Assembly: GCA_922989275.2 (NCBI GenBank) | Contig: OV277868.1 | Span: forward strand, 56,000,216-56,064,215 | Source of the DNA: Gari tellinella | Lineage: Eukaryota; Mollusca; Bivalvia; Cardiida; Psammobiidae | DNA length: 64,000 bases | Direction of reading: 5' to 3' | Shown: piece after piece, positions 41,615-52,460 of the stretch | Layout of the letters: each line of letters begins with the position of its first letter | Numbering within the stretch: position 1 is the first letter of the stretch | Notes under the pieces: generated by a model | The model's database searches: none | The model's input: only the letters and a program-made list of their open reading frames with translations | What the model was told of the DNA's origin: nothing | Translations under genes and position numbers: made by a program

Positions 41615-42592
41615 TTATTATGCCCCCGGCATCTATAGATGCAGAGGCATATAGTAATCGTCCTGTCCGTCCGTCTGTCCGGGCTTACAGGAGCCACCTT
41701 ATGAGGTCCGTTTGGGTCATTAACCTGGCCAGTTAGTGATTGTGGGGTTGAAAGAGAGTATTGTGGGGTTCAAAATGACGCATGTGGGGTTAGTTTTAGG
41801 GTTAGGGTTTATATAGCATCTAACCCCACAACAACCGTCTCCTAAGAACGTCCGTGTGTCCGTCCGAGCGCACGAAAGGTCCTTTGTTGGGTAGGGAGAA
41901 CAATAGATTCCATTCATTCCGTGATTGCCCTATTGTTATTGTTGGGTATATTAGTGTACTGTTGGGTACTTTTAAACAAAAAATATACCCAACAAATGTC
42001 CAACTGTGAGAACGTCCGTGCGTCCGTCCGTAACAGGTTAAGTAGATTTTACCGTTTCGTCTAGCATGAACACCGCTTACTCAAATGCTTGGATACTTAT
42101 ACAGTTGTTGTCTTGGACAATTCCCTATCCACCAATATCACCCAACCTTGATTTTGACCTTGACCTAATTTGGACTTAGAATATTTTAAATGGGCTATTT
42201 CTTGGTTAACTAGATTTTACCGTTTCGTCTAGCATCAGCATTACTGACTACAATGCTTTGGTACTTATACAGTTGTTGCCTTGGATCACTACCAATCCAC
42301 CCATATTACCTAACCTTGATTTTGACCTTGACCTTGACCTAATTTGGACTTAGAATATTTTAAATGGGCTATTTCTTGGTTAACTAGATTTTACCGTTTC
42401 GTCTAGCATCAGCATAACTGACTACAATGCTTTGGTACTTATAAAGTTGTTGCCTTGGATCACTACCAATCCACCCATATTACCCAACCTTGATTTTGAC
42501 CTTGACCTAATTTGGACTTAGAAAAAATTCAGAATATATTGTCAAGGATGCCACCGGGGGCATTAGTGTTTATTGAACGCGCATTCTTGTTT
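41615..42592 (+). mobile_element. Pearl-like element (GCCCCCGGCATC type)
   Basis: It opens with TATGCCCCCGGCATCTATAG and a mirrored GATGCAGAGGCATA, has CGTCCGTCTGTCC, a direct repeat AACGTCCGTGTGTCCGTCCG or AACGTCCGTGCGTCCGTCCG (41847, 42012), then three about 190-bp tandem units with TTTTACCGTTTCGTCTAGCAT (42048, 42208, 42390). It ends GAACGCGCATTCTTGTTT. A GTGGGGTT-rich block (41730-41840) is peculiar to this copy. Confidence 0.65.
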
Positions 42593-42663
42593 CAACTCTT
42601 TTTTAATACATGTAGATATTTTTTCAGTACAAGTACATTTTCCAATAGAGTTGTGTAGACCAA

Positions 42664-43702
42664 TTTTTAGCTCGACTTTTTCAAAAAGTCGAGCTATTGT
42701 CGTCACCCTTGCGTCTGCGTCAGCGTCAGCGTCTGCGTCTGCGTCAGCGTCAGCGTCTGCGTCTGCGTCTGCGTCTGCGTCGGTTAAGTTTTTTGCTTAA
42801 GGTTTTTGTAAGAGTCCATTTCTCAATAACTATCTAAGGTATCCATTTGAAACTTGGAATAGTTGTTCAGTATCAAAAGGGCAACTCATAACAACAAGGC
42901 AGGTAACCCTGGGATTTGTCATTTCAGAGTTATTGCCCTTGTTTTATTTACTTAAAAATTATAAATTAACATATCTCAAAAACTATCAAAGATATCCATT
43001 TGAAACTTGGAATAGTTGTTCAGTATCAAAAGGGCAACTCATAACAACAAGGCAGGTAACCCTGGGATTTGTCATTTCAAAGTTATTGCCCTTGTTTTAT
43101 TTACTTAAAAATTATAAATTAACATATCTCAATAACTATCAAAGATATCCATTTGAAACTTGGAATAGTTGTTCAATATCAAAAGGGCAACTCATAACAA
43201 CAAGGCAGGTAACCCTGGGATTTGTCATTTCAGAGTTATTGCCCTTGTTTTATTTACTTAAAAATTATAAATTAACATATCTCAAAAACTATAAAAGATA
43301 TCCATTTGAAACTTGGAATAGTTGTTCAGTATCAAAAGGGCAACTCATAACAATAAGGCAGGTAACCCTGGGATTTGTCATTTCGGAGTTATTCCCCTTG
43401 TTTCTTTTACTTAAATATTATAAATTTACATATCTCAATAACTATCAAAGGTATTCTTTTGAAACTTGGAATAGTTGTTCAGTATCGAAAGGGCAACTCA
43501 TAACAACAAGGTAGGTAACCCTGGGATTTGTCATTTCAGAGTTATTGCCCTTGTTTTATTTACTTAAAATTTATAAATTAACATATCTAAATGACTATGA
43601 AAGATATTAACTTGTAACTTTGAATACTTGTTTAGTATCAAAAGGGCCATCTCAAGTATATGAAAGTCGAGCGTCCAGCACCCGTTTGCGGTGCTCTCGT
43701 TA
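42664..43702 (+). mobile_element. Pearl-like element with five 153-bp units
   Basis: It opens with TTTTTAGCTCGACTTTTTCA and its mirror AAAAAGTCGAGCT, then a GTCTGC/GTCAGC hexamer microsatellite (about 42712-42782), then about five units of 153 bp marked by TTGCCCTTGTTTTATTTAC (42932, 43085 and so on). It ends GAAAGTCGAGCGTCCAGCAC then GGTGCTCTCGTT. The 193-residue ORF over the array is a repeat translation. Confidence 0.7.
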
Positions 43703-43797
43703 CTATTTAGAGTACATGTATTTTTTTTACATTTTTTTTTTTTTTGCAAACCGACAGTGTAGACCCTGATCACTGTCTGTACAGGATAAGTGTATGC

Positions 43798-44060
43798 TTA
43801 ACTCTTTTAACACTACCGGTAAGTACCTGTATCTCTTGTGCATTATTAGGTTTCATTGTGGATCCTTTCAGTAACCAAACCATGAACCAGTCTACTTGGA
43901 AATCTGTGTATTTTAATAAAGTCTGCTTTAAATTAGCTAACAGCCTAACAGTGTAGACCCAGATCGGAGGGCTTCTATAGGAGCCCTCTGATCAGGGTCT
44001 ACACTGTTTGAAAATGTAATGAGTATATTTTCAACAGGTCCATGGTGTTGAAAGAGTTAA
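43798..44060. mobile_element. B-type MITE, TTAA-ended, sharing TTAA with the next element
   Basis: The left end is TTAACTCTTTTAACACTACC and the right end is TGGTGTTGAAAGAGTTAA at 44060. The palindrome at 43949-44008 is nearly perfect (ACAGTGTAGACCCAGATCGG then AGGGCTTCTATAGGAGCCCT). The terminal TTAA is also the first TTAA of the C element that follows. Confidence 0.7.
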
Positions 44061-44309
44061 CCCATTACCCCATAGCCTGTTTCTAGTTTTGAAGATATGA
44101 GGTTACCACTTAAAGCAGGTTGAAAGTAAAGCAGAATGTGCCTTAAGGCACATTCTACTTTACTTTCAGCCTCCTTTAAGCTCATCAGCTTGGATAAATA
44201 AAACATTTTATATGGTATATATTATTGATTATACAAATTTGAACTATTTTCTTCAGTGGAGGAACAAATTATAGGCGTAAAAAGGCGTCTTTATGGGGGA
44301 ATGGGTTAA
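44057..44309. mobile_element. C-type MITE, TTAA-ended, 253 bp
   Basis: TTAACCCATTACCCCATAGC at 44057 and TATGGGGGAATGGGTTAA ending 44309. The palindrome (about 44107-44179) meets at GTGCCTTAAGGCAC. It lies end to end with the B element. Confidence 0.8.
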
Positions 44310-44394
44310 TAGGTTTGATGCTTGCCATGACAACGTGGTTATAGTCAATGTGACTGACAATCATATAGCTTTGAATCTCGGTCTTTAAATACTA

Positions 44395-44682
44395 AGTAAC
44401 TCTTGTGGGTTATTTGATTCCCTTAGGGATCTTTTTAGTTACCAAAGCATGAACCAGTCTACTTGAAATTCTGGGTAATTTAATAAATACTGCTCTAAAT
44501 TAGCAAAAAGTGTAAACCCTGATCAAATGGCTCCTATATAACTGTTTGCAAATGTAATGAGTAAATTTTTAATTCTTTGCATGATAGCGGCGGATAAATC
44601 CACCACAGTGATTGTCGCAGACAAAAAAAATACCCAGCATGCAAAGAGTTACCGTAACAGGTCCATGGCGTTGAAAGAGTTG
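44395..44682. mobile_element. Decayed B-type MITE with a small nested foldback
   Basis: It shows the same flank as the 43798 copy (CAGTCTACTTG..AATTCTGG, AGTGTAAACCCTGATCAAAT, GGTCCATGGCGTTGAAAGAG). Nested at 44569-44652 is TTAATTCTTTGCATGATAGC with its mirror CAGCATGCAAAGAGTTA. Confidence 0.5.
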
Positions 44683-44699
44683 AGGATGCCTATACTCGT

Positions 44700-45336
44700 C
44701 AGCTGGCAGTAAAATAAAAAAGTACATCAAGGACAGATAACTAGAGACTAAAAACAATACTGAAATGAAGCCTTTTCTAGCATTTCAAAGTATAACAAGG
44801 GCAGATAATTACTGCCACAATAATTAGATTTCAACAATTGTTCCACTCCTTTGAGAACTTATAGCTATATACTTTGTGTGCAAGTAAAATCAAAATCCAT
44901 TGAAAACTGTAGTTGCAAGAGTGCAAACGCTGTTAGATAATTATGGCATTTTTCAGCAATTCAACGGCAGACAACTCTTGACCCTTTATGGTTCAATTTG
45001 AACCATAATCGCACTAATAAGAACTCTTATGATCAAATACAATCTAAGCAAGTTTGTCCTGTAGAGTGTAAACACCGTTAAATATGGTGTTTTCAGCAGT
45101 TCAAAGGTAGGTAACTCCTGACCTGTTGATCCAATTTTAACCATAATCAAATTCATTCGAAATTTTATGGTAATATACAATCTGGGCAAGTTTGAGAAAG
45201 ATTGGATAAATATTGTGGCCTCTAGAGTGTAAACACTAAAATTGTTAACGACCGACGCTGAACATTCAAGTATTGCAAAAGCTCATCCTGAGCTAGCTCA
45301 GGTGAGCTAGCTGAGTTGAGCTAAAAAGTGAGATCG
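44700..45336 (-). mobile_element. Pearl-like element remnant with about 160-bp units
   Basis: On the minus strand it starts TTTTTAGCTCAACTCAGC then AGCTCACCTGAGCTAGC, followed by units with TAGAGTGTAAACAC (45052, 45223 on the plus strand). The unit is the one seen seven times at 60971-62100. Confidence 0.5.
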
Positions 45337-45361
45337 TGTTTGAAACACTGGCCCAAGGCTT

Positions 45362-45535
45362 CAGATTAGAGAGAGTAAACTGAACAAATCCAACATTTTC
45401 TAACTCATTTCTGCATAAAATCCTATGATGTTACTACTCATTAGAATCGTCTCAAAGAGACAATTCTAATGAGTAGTGACAACATAGGGTTTACTAAAGA
45501 TTTTAGTTTCTCAGATACTCCCCTTATCTGGAGCT
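45362..45535. mobile_element. Foldback MITE with AATCGTCT palindrome
   Basis: The palindrome (about 45419-45490) is ATCCTATGATGTTACTACTC then ATTAGAATCGTCTC, pairing through AAAG. Outer arms AGAGAGAGTAAACTGAAC and CTCCCCTTATCTGGAGC match the copy at 13112. It ends about 40 bp before exon 4. Confidence 0.6.
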
Positions 45536-45577
45536 TTGCAGTGGCCCATGGTCAGCTATGTTTTCTTTATTATTCAG

Positions 45578-45821
45578 AATCACAACAAAGGCAATTGAGG
45601 TGAAAAGTTTCCAGAACAGGCCTATATTTTTTGATGTAAGCGATGCAAATGGACTACCGTCTACACTATTCTCTGCTGTACCCGACCCAAATCAGACGGG
45701 TGACATTAAGAAGTGTAAAATGTTTGTCTTACAAGTGAGAGACTACGAGACAGATCCATTAACGTACAACGTTTTCTTAACAGCAACAGAGGTTGATACG
45801 GGTCAAAATAGCAGATTGTCT
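45578..45821 (+). CDS. Cadherin gene, coding exon 4
   Basis: The acceptor TTTATTATTCAG ends at 45577 and the donor GTAAGT starts at 45822. The exon supplies the third base of codon 504 (GAA) and ends in phase 0 at residue 585. The protein segment includes FFDVSDANG (519-527) and FVLQVRDYETDPLTYNVFL, a divergent third cadherin repeat with an unusual insertion around a cysteine (DIKKCKMF). Homology is weaker here than in the neighbouring exons, but the splice phases agree on both sides and the frame is open throughout. Confidence 0.82.
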
Positions 45822-46071
45822 GTAAGTTGATTGGTTGAATTTTTTCTCTCTCACCCATTTTGATCAGTATCCAAACTGTTTCTTTTCATTGAACTTTTCA
45901 AAATTAACAAAATATATTTATTTTAGAACTTCTGTACAAATGTTTTACTGGTTAGGAAAAAATGCGTTTTCATGATGAATTTATTTTTCAAGCAGAATTA
46001 TCGACAACCACTTCATTGCCTAACCCTTTCAACCATAGCTTGTTTCTAGTTTTGAAGATAATTTTTAGCAC

Positions 46072-46323
46072 TTAACCCATTACCCCATAAATACTCCTTT
46101 TAACGCCTCTAATTTATTCCTTCACTGAAGAAAATAGTTCAAATTTATATAGTCGTGAATATATATTGTAAGAAATATATTCTATATTCTAGTAGCTGGT
46201 AGCTTAAAGCAGGCTGAAAGTAAAGCAGAATGCGCCTTAAGGCGCATTCTGCTTTACTTTCAACCTGTTTTAAGTGATCACCTATCTTCAATACTAGAAA
46301 CAGGCTATGAGGTTATGGGTTAA
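46072..46323. mobile_element. C-type MITE, nested copy 1, 252 bp
   Basis: TTAACCCATTACCCCATAAA at 46072 and GAGGTTATGGGTTAA ending 46323. The palindrome (about 46202-46272) is complete and meets at GCGCCTTAAGGCGC. It sits in the shoulder TTAA of the outer copy. Confidence 0.8.
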
Positions 46324-46352
46324 TGAAGGTTGAAAGTAAAGTAGAATGCGCA

Positions 46353-46592
46353 TTAACCCTTTACCCCATAGAAGCGACTTTTAGCGTATTTAATTTATTC
46401 CTCCGCTGATGAAAATAGTTGTAGTTATAGTTATACTATTACAAATATTTTATACAGCCTGCAGGTTTTAGCTTAAAGCAGGCTGAAAGTAAAGCAGAAT
46501 GTGCCTTAAGGCACATTCTGCTTTACTTTCAACCTGCTTTAAGTGGTCACCTGTCTTCAAAACTAGAAACAGGCTATGAGGTAAAGGGTTAA
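46353..46592. mobile_element. C-type MITE, nested copy 2, 240 bp
   Basis: TTAACCCTTTACCCCATAGA at 46353 and GAGGTAAAGGGTTAA ending 46592. The palindrome (about 46473-46543) meets at GTGCCTTAAGGCAC. It sits in the exact centre of the outer palindrome. Confidence 0.8.
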
Positions 46593-47067
46593 GGTGCATT
46601 CTGCTTAACTTTCAACCTGCTTTATAAAAGCTAAAACCAGATGAGACACGCTGATATAGGAAACATCTCTGATACATTTGTACTGCATAAAAGGCATGTA
46701 GGAAGCAAAATGGGATTGAAGTGGCACACTCTTCATCACTACATTGACCATGCACCCTTCATTTAGGGGGCACCACCGATTTTTAGCTGGACTTTTTCGA
46801 AAAGTTGAACTATTGTTGTCACCCTGTCGTCTGCATCTGCATCTGCGTCAGCGTCTACACTGGTTAAGTTTTTAGAATAAGGTTTTTGTAAGACACTATT
46901 CTCAAACTATTAAAGGTATCCATTTGAAACTTGGAAAACTTGTTTTTTATCAAAAGGGCAACTCATTACAACAAGGCAGGTAACCCTGTGATTTGTCTTT
47001 CTAGAGTTATTGCTCTTGTATTATTTATTTAAAATTTGTAAAATGAAATATCTAAATGTATACCGTA

Positions 47068-48290
47068 CTTTGGGAATAATTGGTGTCGTGATTAATTGGC
47101 CATTTTGTGCTAAAAGATTACTTTTTATTTTGGTTTGTTTAATTTTGACCATTCTGAGATCCAAGGGGCGAAAATTCAAAGCCCATATGTATCAATGTCC
47201 CGTTTCATGAAACATCATAAACCTATCGTATAAGTACGCACCATTGTCTGATTAACAATAGCGTTGATGAAATGCATTTCCATATATGTGTAATAAGATC
47301 ATAAACCACCTATAGTACCGTATTGTATATATATGATTTGATACAATCCTAAATGTTGATGAAACCGCCCCGAAAATCGTAACTGAAATACCTTGTCGAT
47401 AAAATGGCCTCGAAAGTAGAACGGATTCTAAAATGGAATGACTAAAATATGCTTTGTCCGAAAATGTCAGTATGTTTCCTCATTTGCTTCTCGGAAAAAA
47501 TACTCACAATAGAATGAATTTTAAGGCTATTTTACATCTGGTAAAAATCCTTGAATACAATAGTTGAAAATAAATACAACTACAGCTCTGAAATGGTTTC
47601 GATGTGTAAGGCTATAATTATAAGGTCAGCCAGACTGGTTACAGTATATGGCATTGACTGTATCGATTTTAACCCTTTACCTTATAGAAGCGCCTTTTAG
47701 CGCATTCCATTTAATCCATCACAGAAGAAAATAGATCCGATCTATACAGTCATAAATATGTATTAGAAGAAATATTTTCTAAATTTCTAGCAGGTTGTAA
47801 CTTAAAGCAGGCTGAAAGTAAAGCAGAATGCGCCTTAGGGCGCATTCTGCTTTACTTTCAACCTGCTTTAAGTAGTCACCTATTTTCAAAACTAGAAAAA
47901 ATCTATGGGGTAAAGGGTTAATGTGCTAGAAAATAAGAACACCATCCAAGGTAAATAGTGAACGTTTCTTGTTTCATTTGCATTTGAGAATGTTTGTTTT
48001 TCAAGGAATTAACTCTTGTTAATTATAATTTGGGATATCTGCTTACAAAAACGACTTGGATAATAGTAAATAAAAGAAAACAATAGTGTGTTTGCATATC
48101 ATTCAAAGTTTACCTAGCACAAATCAAAGGTTAACGAACAGAGGTATGTTTGGGTCAAGTTATATGTCGCTGGCAATAATTGACATCTTTGTTGGTCAAT
48201 AATAAGTATATTTTGGGGTGTTGAATTTTCACTATTCGTAACAGGTGGCCAAATAGGCCAATTATTAACCACCGCCAATTATTCCCAAAG
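47068..48290. mobile_element. TA-flanked element, 1.22 kb, CTTTGGGAATAATTGG ends
   Basis: CTTTGGGAATAATTGGTG at the left and CCGCCAATTATTCCCAAAG at the right are inverted, with TA on both sides. A second inner pair is ATTAATTGGCCATTTTG and CAAATAGGCCAATTATTAA. No conserved ORF is seen. It contains the C MITE at 47669-47921. Confidence 0.6.
47669..47921. mobile_element. C-type MITE, TTAA-ended, 253 bp
   Basis: TTAACCCTTTACCTTATAGA at 47669 and TATGGGGTAAAGGGTTAA ending 47921. The palindrome meets at GCGCCTTAGGGCGC, one mismatch that destroys the central TTAA. It is at the third nesting level. Confidence 0.8.
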
Positions 48291-48854
48291 TACTGTATCA
48301 AAAGTATTAACTTGAAACTTTGTATCGTGTTAAGTATCAAAAGGACAACTCATTACAACAAGGCAGGTAACCCTGAGATTTGTAATTTCAGAGTTATTGT
48401 CCTTGTTTCATTTATTTAAGATTTGAAAATTAAAATATCTAAATAACTATCAAAGGTATTAATTTGAAATTTTGCATACTTGTTAAGTATCAAAAGGGCA
48501 ACTCATTTCAACAAGGCAGTTAATCCTGGGATTTGTCATTCCAGAGTTGTTGCCCTTGTTTGATTTACTTAAACATTTGTAAATTGAAATATCTGAATGA
48601 CTATCAAAGGTATTAGCTTGAAACTTTGAACACTTGTTTAAGTATCAAAAGGGCAACTTATTACAACAAGGCAGGTAATCTTGTGATTTGTCATTCCAGG
48701 GTTGTTGCCCTTGTTTTATTTACTTAAATTTGTAAATTAAAATATCTAAATAACTGTAAAAGGTATTAACTTTGAATACTTGTTAAATATCAAAGGGTAA
48801 CTCATTAAAACAAGGGAGGAAACCCGGGGAGTCCATTCTAGAGTTTTTGCCCTT

Positions 48855-50524
48855 TTTAGCTCACCTGAGCACAAAGTGCTCAAGGTGAGCTATTGTGATC
48901 AGTTGCCGTCCGTCGGTGTCTGTGTCAGTGTCGGTGTCCGTGTTGTCTGTTCACAATTTGTTTCAAATAACTTCTTCTCTGAAACCAATGGCCCAATTTT
49001 AACCAAACTTGGTCAGATACATACTGTAGTTGTGAGCTTCAAAAATTGTGAAAAAAAAGTGGGTGGGGCAATCGGTCTTGTTGCCATGGCAACCATGCAC
49101 GATATTTAAAAAAATCTTCTTCCCAAAGGCTACTGGTCCGATTTCAATTTGGTTTTCACCAAAATGTTTCTCAATTAATATACTTTCAAAACTGTTCAAA
49201 GAATTTTGATCTGTCGAAAAATATGGCCGCCAGAGGGCGTGGTCATTTTCGGTATTTACGTAATATTGACAACTAAAGTCAAAACTTTAAACATCGTCTT
49301 GTCAATAACTATAAGTCCTAGGACAACCAAATTTCACAAGTAGCATCATGTTGTGAACCTGTAGCAAGATTGTTCAAATAATGACCCCCGGGTCAAAAAT
49401 GCCCCTGGGGCTTATCAGTTTTTCATAGGAAAACTTTTAAAACACTGTATGGCCTAGACCTTTTATATTTGGCATCTAGCTTTGCCTTATGGACCTCTAC
49501 TAAGAGTGTTCAAATCATGACCCAAGGGTAAAAAATGGCCCCGCCCCGGGGCTTATCAATTTTACATAGACTTATATAGGAAAACCTTTAAAAATCTTCT
49601 TCTCTGAAACCGTAAGGCCCATACCTTTTATATTTGGCATCTAGCTTTGCCTTATGGTACTCTACCAAGATTGTTCAAATCATGACCTACGGGTCAAAAA
49701 TGGCCCCGCCCCGGGGCTTATCAGTTTTACATAGACTTATACAGGAATAAACCTTTAAAACTCATATTCTCTGAAACCCAATGACCCAGACCTTTTATAT
49801 TTGGCATCTAGCTTTGCCTTATGGTCCTCTACAAAGATTGTTCAAATCATGACCTACGGGTCACAAATGGCCCCGCCCAGGGGCTTATCAGTTTTACATA
49901 GACTTATATAGGAATAAACCTTTAAAACTCTTCTTCTCTGAAACCCTAAGACCCAGACCTTTTATATTTGGCATCTAGCTTTGCCTTATGGTCCTCTACC
50001 AAGATCATGACCCCAGGGTCAAAAATGGACCCGCCCCAGGGCTTATCAGTTTTACATAGACTTATGTAGGAAAACCTTTAAAAATCTTCTTCTCTGAAAC
50101 CGTAAGGCCCATACCTTTTATATTTGGCATCTAGCTTTGCCTTATGGTTCTCTACCAAGATTGTTCAATTCATGACCCCCGGATCAAAAATGGCCCTGCC
50201 CCAGGGCTTATAAGTTTTACAAAGACTTATGTAGTAAAACCTTTAAAAATCTTCTTCTCTGAAACCGTAAGGCCCATACCTTTTATATTTGGCATCTAGC
50301 TTTGCCTTACGGTCCTCTACCAAGATTGTTCAAATCATGACCCCAGGGTCAAAAATGGACCCGCCTCTGGGGCTTATCAGTTTTACATAGACTTCTACAG
50401 GAAAACCTTATTCCGAGTTGTTTCAGTTTCATGCACATACATGCAATGACAAACTTCATTATGCATCGAGTATAACACAATAGTTCCTCAGGTGAGCGAT
50501 TTAGGGCCGCATGCGGCTCTTGTT
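48855..50524 (+). mobile_element. Pearl-like element (AGCTCACCTGAGC type), 1.67 kb
   Basis: The opening hairpin is TTTAGCTCACCTGAGC and GCTCAAGGTGAGCT, then GTCCGTCGGTGTCTGTGTC. There are six or so units of about 160-165 bp with CTTTTATATTTGGCATCTAG and GGTCAAAAATGG. It closes with CTCAGGTGAGCGATTTAGGG and the hairpin GGGCCGCATGCGGCTC then TTGTTT. It lies within a CCCTTGTTTTATTT unit of the outer element, between T residues, as reported for Helentron-related elements. Confidence 0.7.
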
Positions 50525-50576
50525 TGTATTTACATAAAACTTGTAAATTGAAATTTCTCAATAACTATCAAGGGTA

Positions 50577-52460
50577 TTGTCGATGATTTTTGAATTGGCA
50601 CTCATCAGTTTCCGTCAATTTTCGTCGATGAAGTCAGGACTTTCCGTTAACTGTATAGGTAAAAATCAATAAATACAAATGTACTTAGAAACATATACTA
50701 CGCACACATTACAGTTTATTACAGACGCAATAGCCCAGTGGAATGTGTCGCCTACTGTTAAATCTGAGGTTGTGGGTTCGAAACTATTTTAAATAACATA
50801 GATCTGTCAGGTCTTTTTAAAAAATAAAATAAAATGGATATATTTTTATTGTGAATTTATTCTCTCTTCATATAAAATATATATGTATTAATTTTTTAAT
50901 TTGTTTTATTTCAATGTTTATTTTTCTTCATCCTTTTTAGCTCACCTGGCATAAAGTGCCAAGGTGAGCTATTTTGATCTTGCTGTGTCCGTCGTCCGTC
51001 GTCGTCCGTCCGTTCGTCCGTCGTCCGTCGTCAACAATTTCTTAAAATGACATCTTTTCCTAAACTACTGGATGGATTTTAACCAAACTTGGCAGAAATT
51101 ATCCTTATATGGTCCTCTTTTAAAGTTGTTCAAATGTTTCCGGTCCGTTGCATATCTAGGTTATAAAGTGAAATCTTCAAACCTCTTCTTCTCTGAAACT
51201 AATATAGCTAGAGCTTTGATATTTGGCATGGTGTAACTTCTAGAGGTACTTTACCAGTATTGTTCAAATGTTTTGGGTCCGTTGCATATCTAGGTCACAG
51301 GAGCTAAAAATAGATTTTTTCGATTAAAACTTAAAAAATCTTCTTCTCTGAAACCACAGTACCCTGAGCTTAGATATTTGGCACAAAGCATCATCTATAG
51401 GTCCTCTATCAAGATTGTTCAAATTATGTCCCTGGGGTCAAAAATGGCCCCGCCCCGGGGGTCACAAATTTACATAGAGTTATATATAGTGAAATCTTCA
51501 AACCTCTTCTTCTCTGAAACTAATATAGCTATAGCTTTGATATTTGGCATAGTGTAACTTCTAGAGGTACTTTACCAGTATTCTTCAAATGGTTCTGGTT
51601 CGTTGCATATCTAGGTCACAAGAGCTAAAAATAGATTTTTTTCTCAATAAAAACTTAAAAAAATCTTCTTCTCTGAAACCACAGTACCCTGAGCTTAGAT
51701 ATTTGGCACAAAGCATCATCTATAGGTCCTCTATCAAGATTGTTCAAATTATGTCCCTGGGGTCAAAAATGGCCCCGCCCCGGGGGTCACACATTTACAT
51801 AGAGTTATATAGTGAAATCTTCAAACCTCTTCTTCTCTGAAACTAATATAGCTAGAGCTTTGATATTTGGCATGGTGTAACTTCTAGAGGTGCTTTACCA
51901 ATACTGTTCAAATGTTTTGGGTCCGTTGCATATCTAGGTCACAGGAGCTAAAAATAGATTTTTTTAATAAAAAGCTTAAAAAATCTTCTCTTAAACTACA
52001 GTGCCCTAAGCTTAGCTATTCTGCACTCAGCATCATCCAATCAGCAATTGGCACAATCATATTGTCATAATTTCTCAGCTTTCCAAGATATGTTACATGA
52101 TTTACATCAACGGTCCCATGTGAGCGATTTAGGGCCGTATATGGCTCTTGTTTAATCTTTTATTCACTTTACATTTTCATTTTGTTAAGCAATTCCGACA
52201 AAATAATTTACACAAAAAAACATCGCAAAAGTGCATGTATGTAAAAAAAACAAATATGACAGGGATCGAACTCACGACCCAGGAATTTGTAGATTCTAGT
52301 GGGTCGATTAAGCCACTGAGCTATCGTCGCTTGTAACAGCGTATGATGTACAATACTAATTGTTCAGTGGCGAATGCTCCAATATTTTTCCGTAAGATAA
52401 AAATAGCTTACAGAAAAGGGCGGAATATGCATAGGGTGCCAGTTCAAACATCATCGACAA
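50577..52460. mobile_element. TA-flanked inverted-repeat element with a tRNA-like segment in each arm
   Basis: The ends are TTGTCGATGATTTTTGAATT and GTTTGAACATCATCGACAA with TA on both sides. The left arm carries ATAGCCCAGTGGAATG (A-box-like, about 50731) and TGTGGGTTCGAAACT (B-box-like, about 50773). The right arm carries on the minus strand GATAGCTCAGTGGCTTAA (about 52310-52327) and GTGAGTTCGATCCCTG (about 52259-52274). A pearl-like element splits the middle. Removing it would leave about 670 bp. Confidence 0.65.
50935..52152 (+). mobile_element. Pearl-like element (AGCTCACCTGGCA type), about 315-bp units
   Basis: It opens TTTAGCTCACCTGGCA and TGCCAAGGTGAGCT, then a CGTCCGTCGTCCGTC run. 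Units share CTTCTTCTCTGAAACTAATA (51184, 51503, 51828) and GATTGTTCAAATTATGTCCC. It ends ATGTGAGCGATTTAGGGCCG then GGCTCTTGTTT. Confidence 0.7.

Larger units (their letters stand above)
46019..46640. mobile_element. C-type MITE with two other C-type MITEs inserted in it
   Basis: The outer copy reads CTAACCCTTTCAACCATAGC ..GAAGATAATTTTTAGCAC, is cut at TTAA (46072-46323 inserted), resumes TGAAGGTTGAAAGTAAAG ..GAATGCGCA, is cut again at the central TTAA of its palindrome (46353-46592 inserted), and resumes GGTGCATTCTGCTTAACTTT ..CAACCTGCTTTA. Removing both inserts restores a C palindrome. Confidence 0.75.

Noticed and set aside
41790..41815. TTTTAGGGTTAGGGTTT as telomere-like repeat
   Set aside because: Only about two units occur, inside a GTGGGGTT-rich part of a repeat; far too short to be interstitial telomere sequence.
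42933..43514. A 193-residue ORF with repeated LLKNYKLTYL motifs
   Set aside because: It is the translation of the 153-bp tandem unit inside a pearl-like element; the unit length is a multiple of three, so the frame stays open by chance.
47010..47210. ORFs at the ends of the 47068-48290 element
   Set aside because: They overlap the inverted ends and the outer array, and mirror each other in part; no transposase motif is visible.
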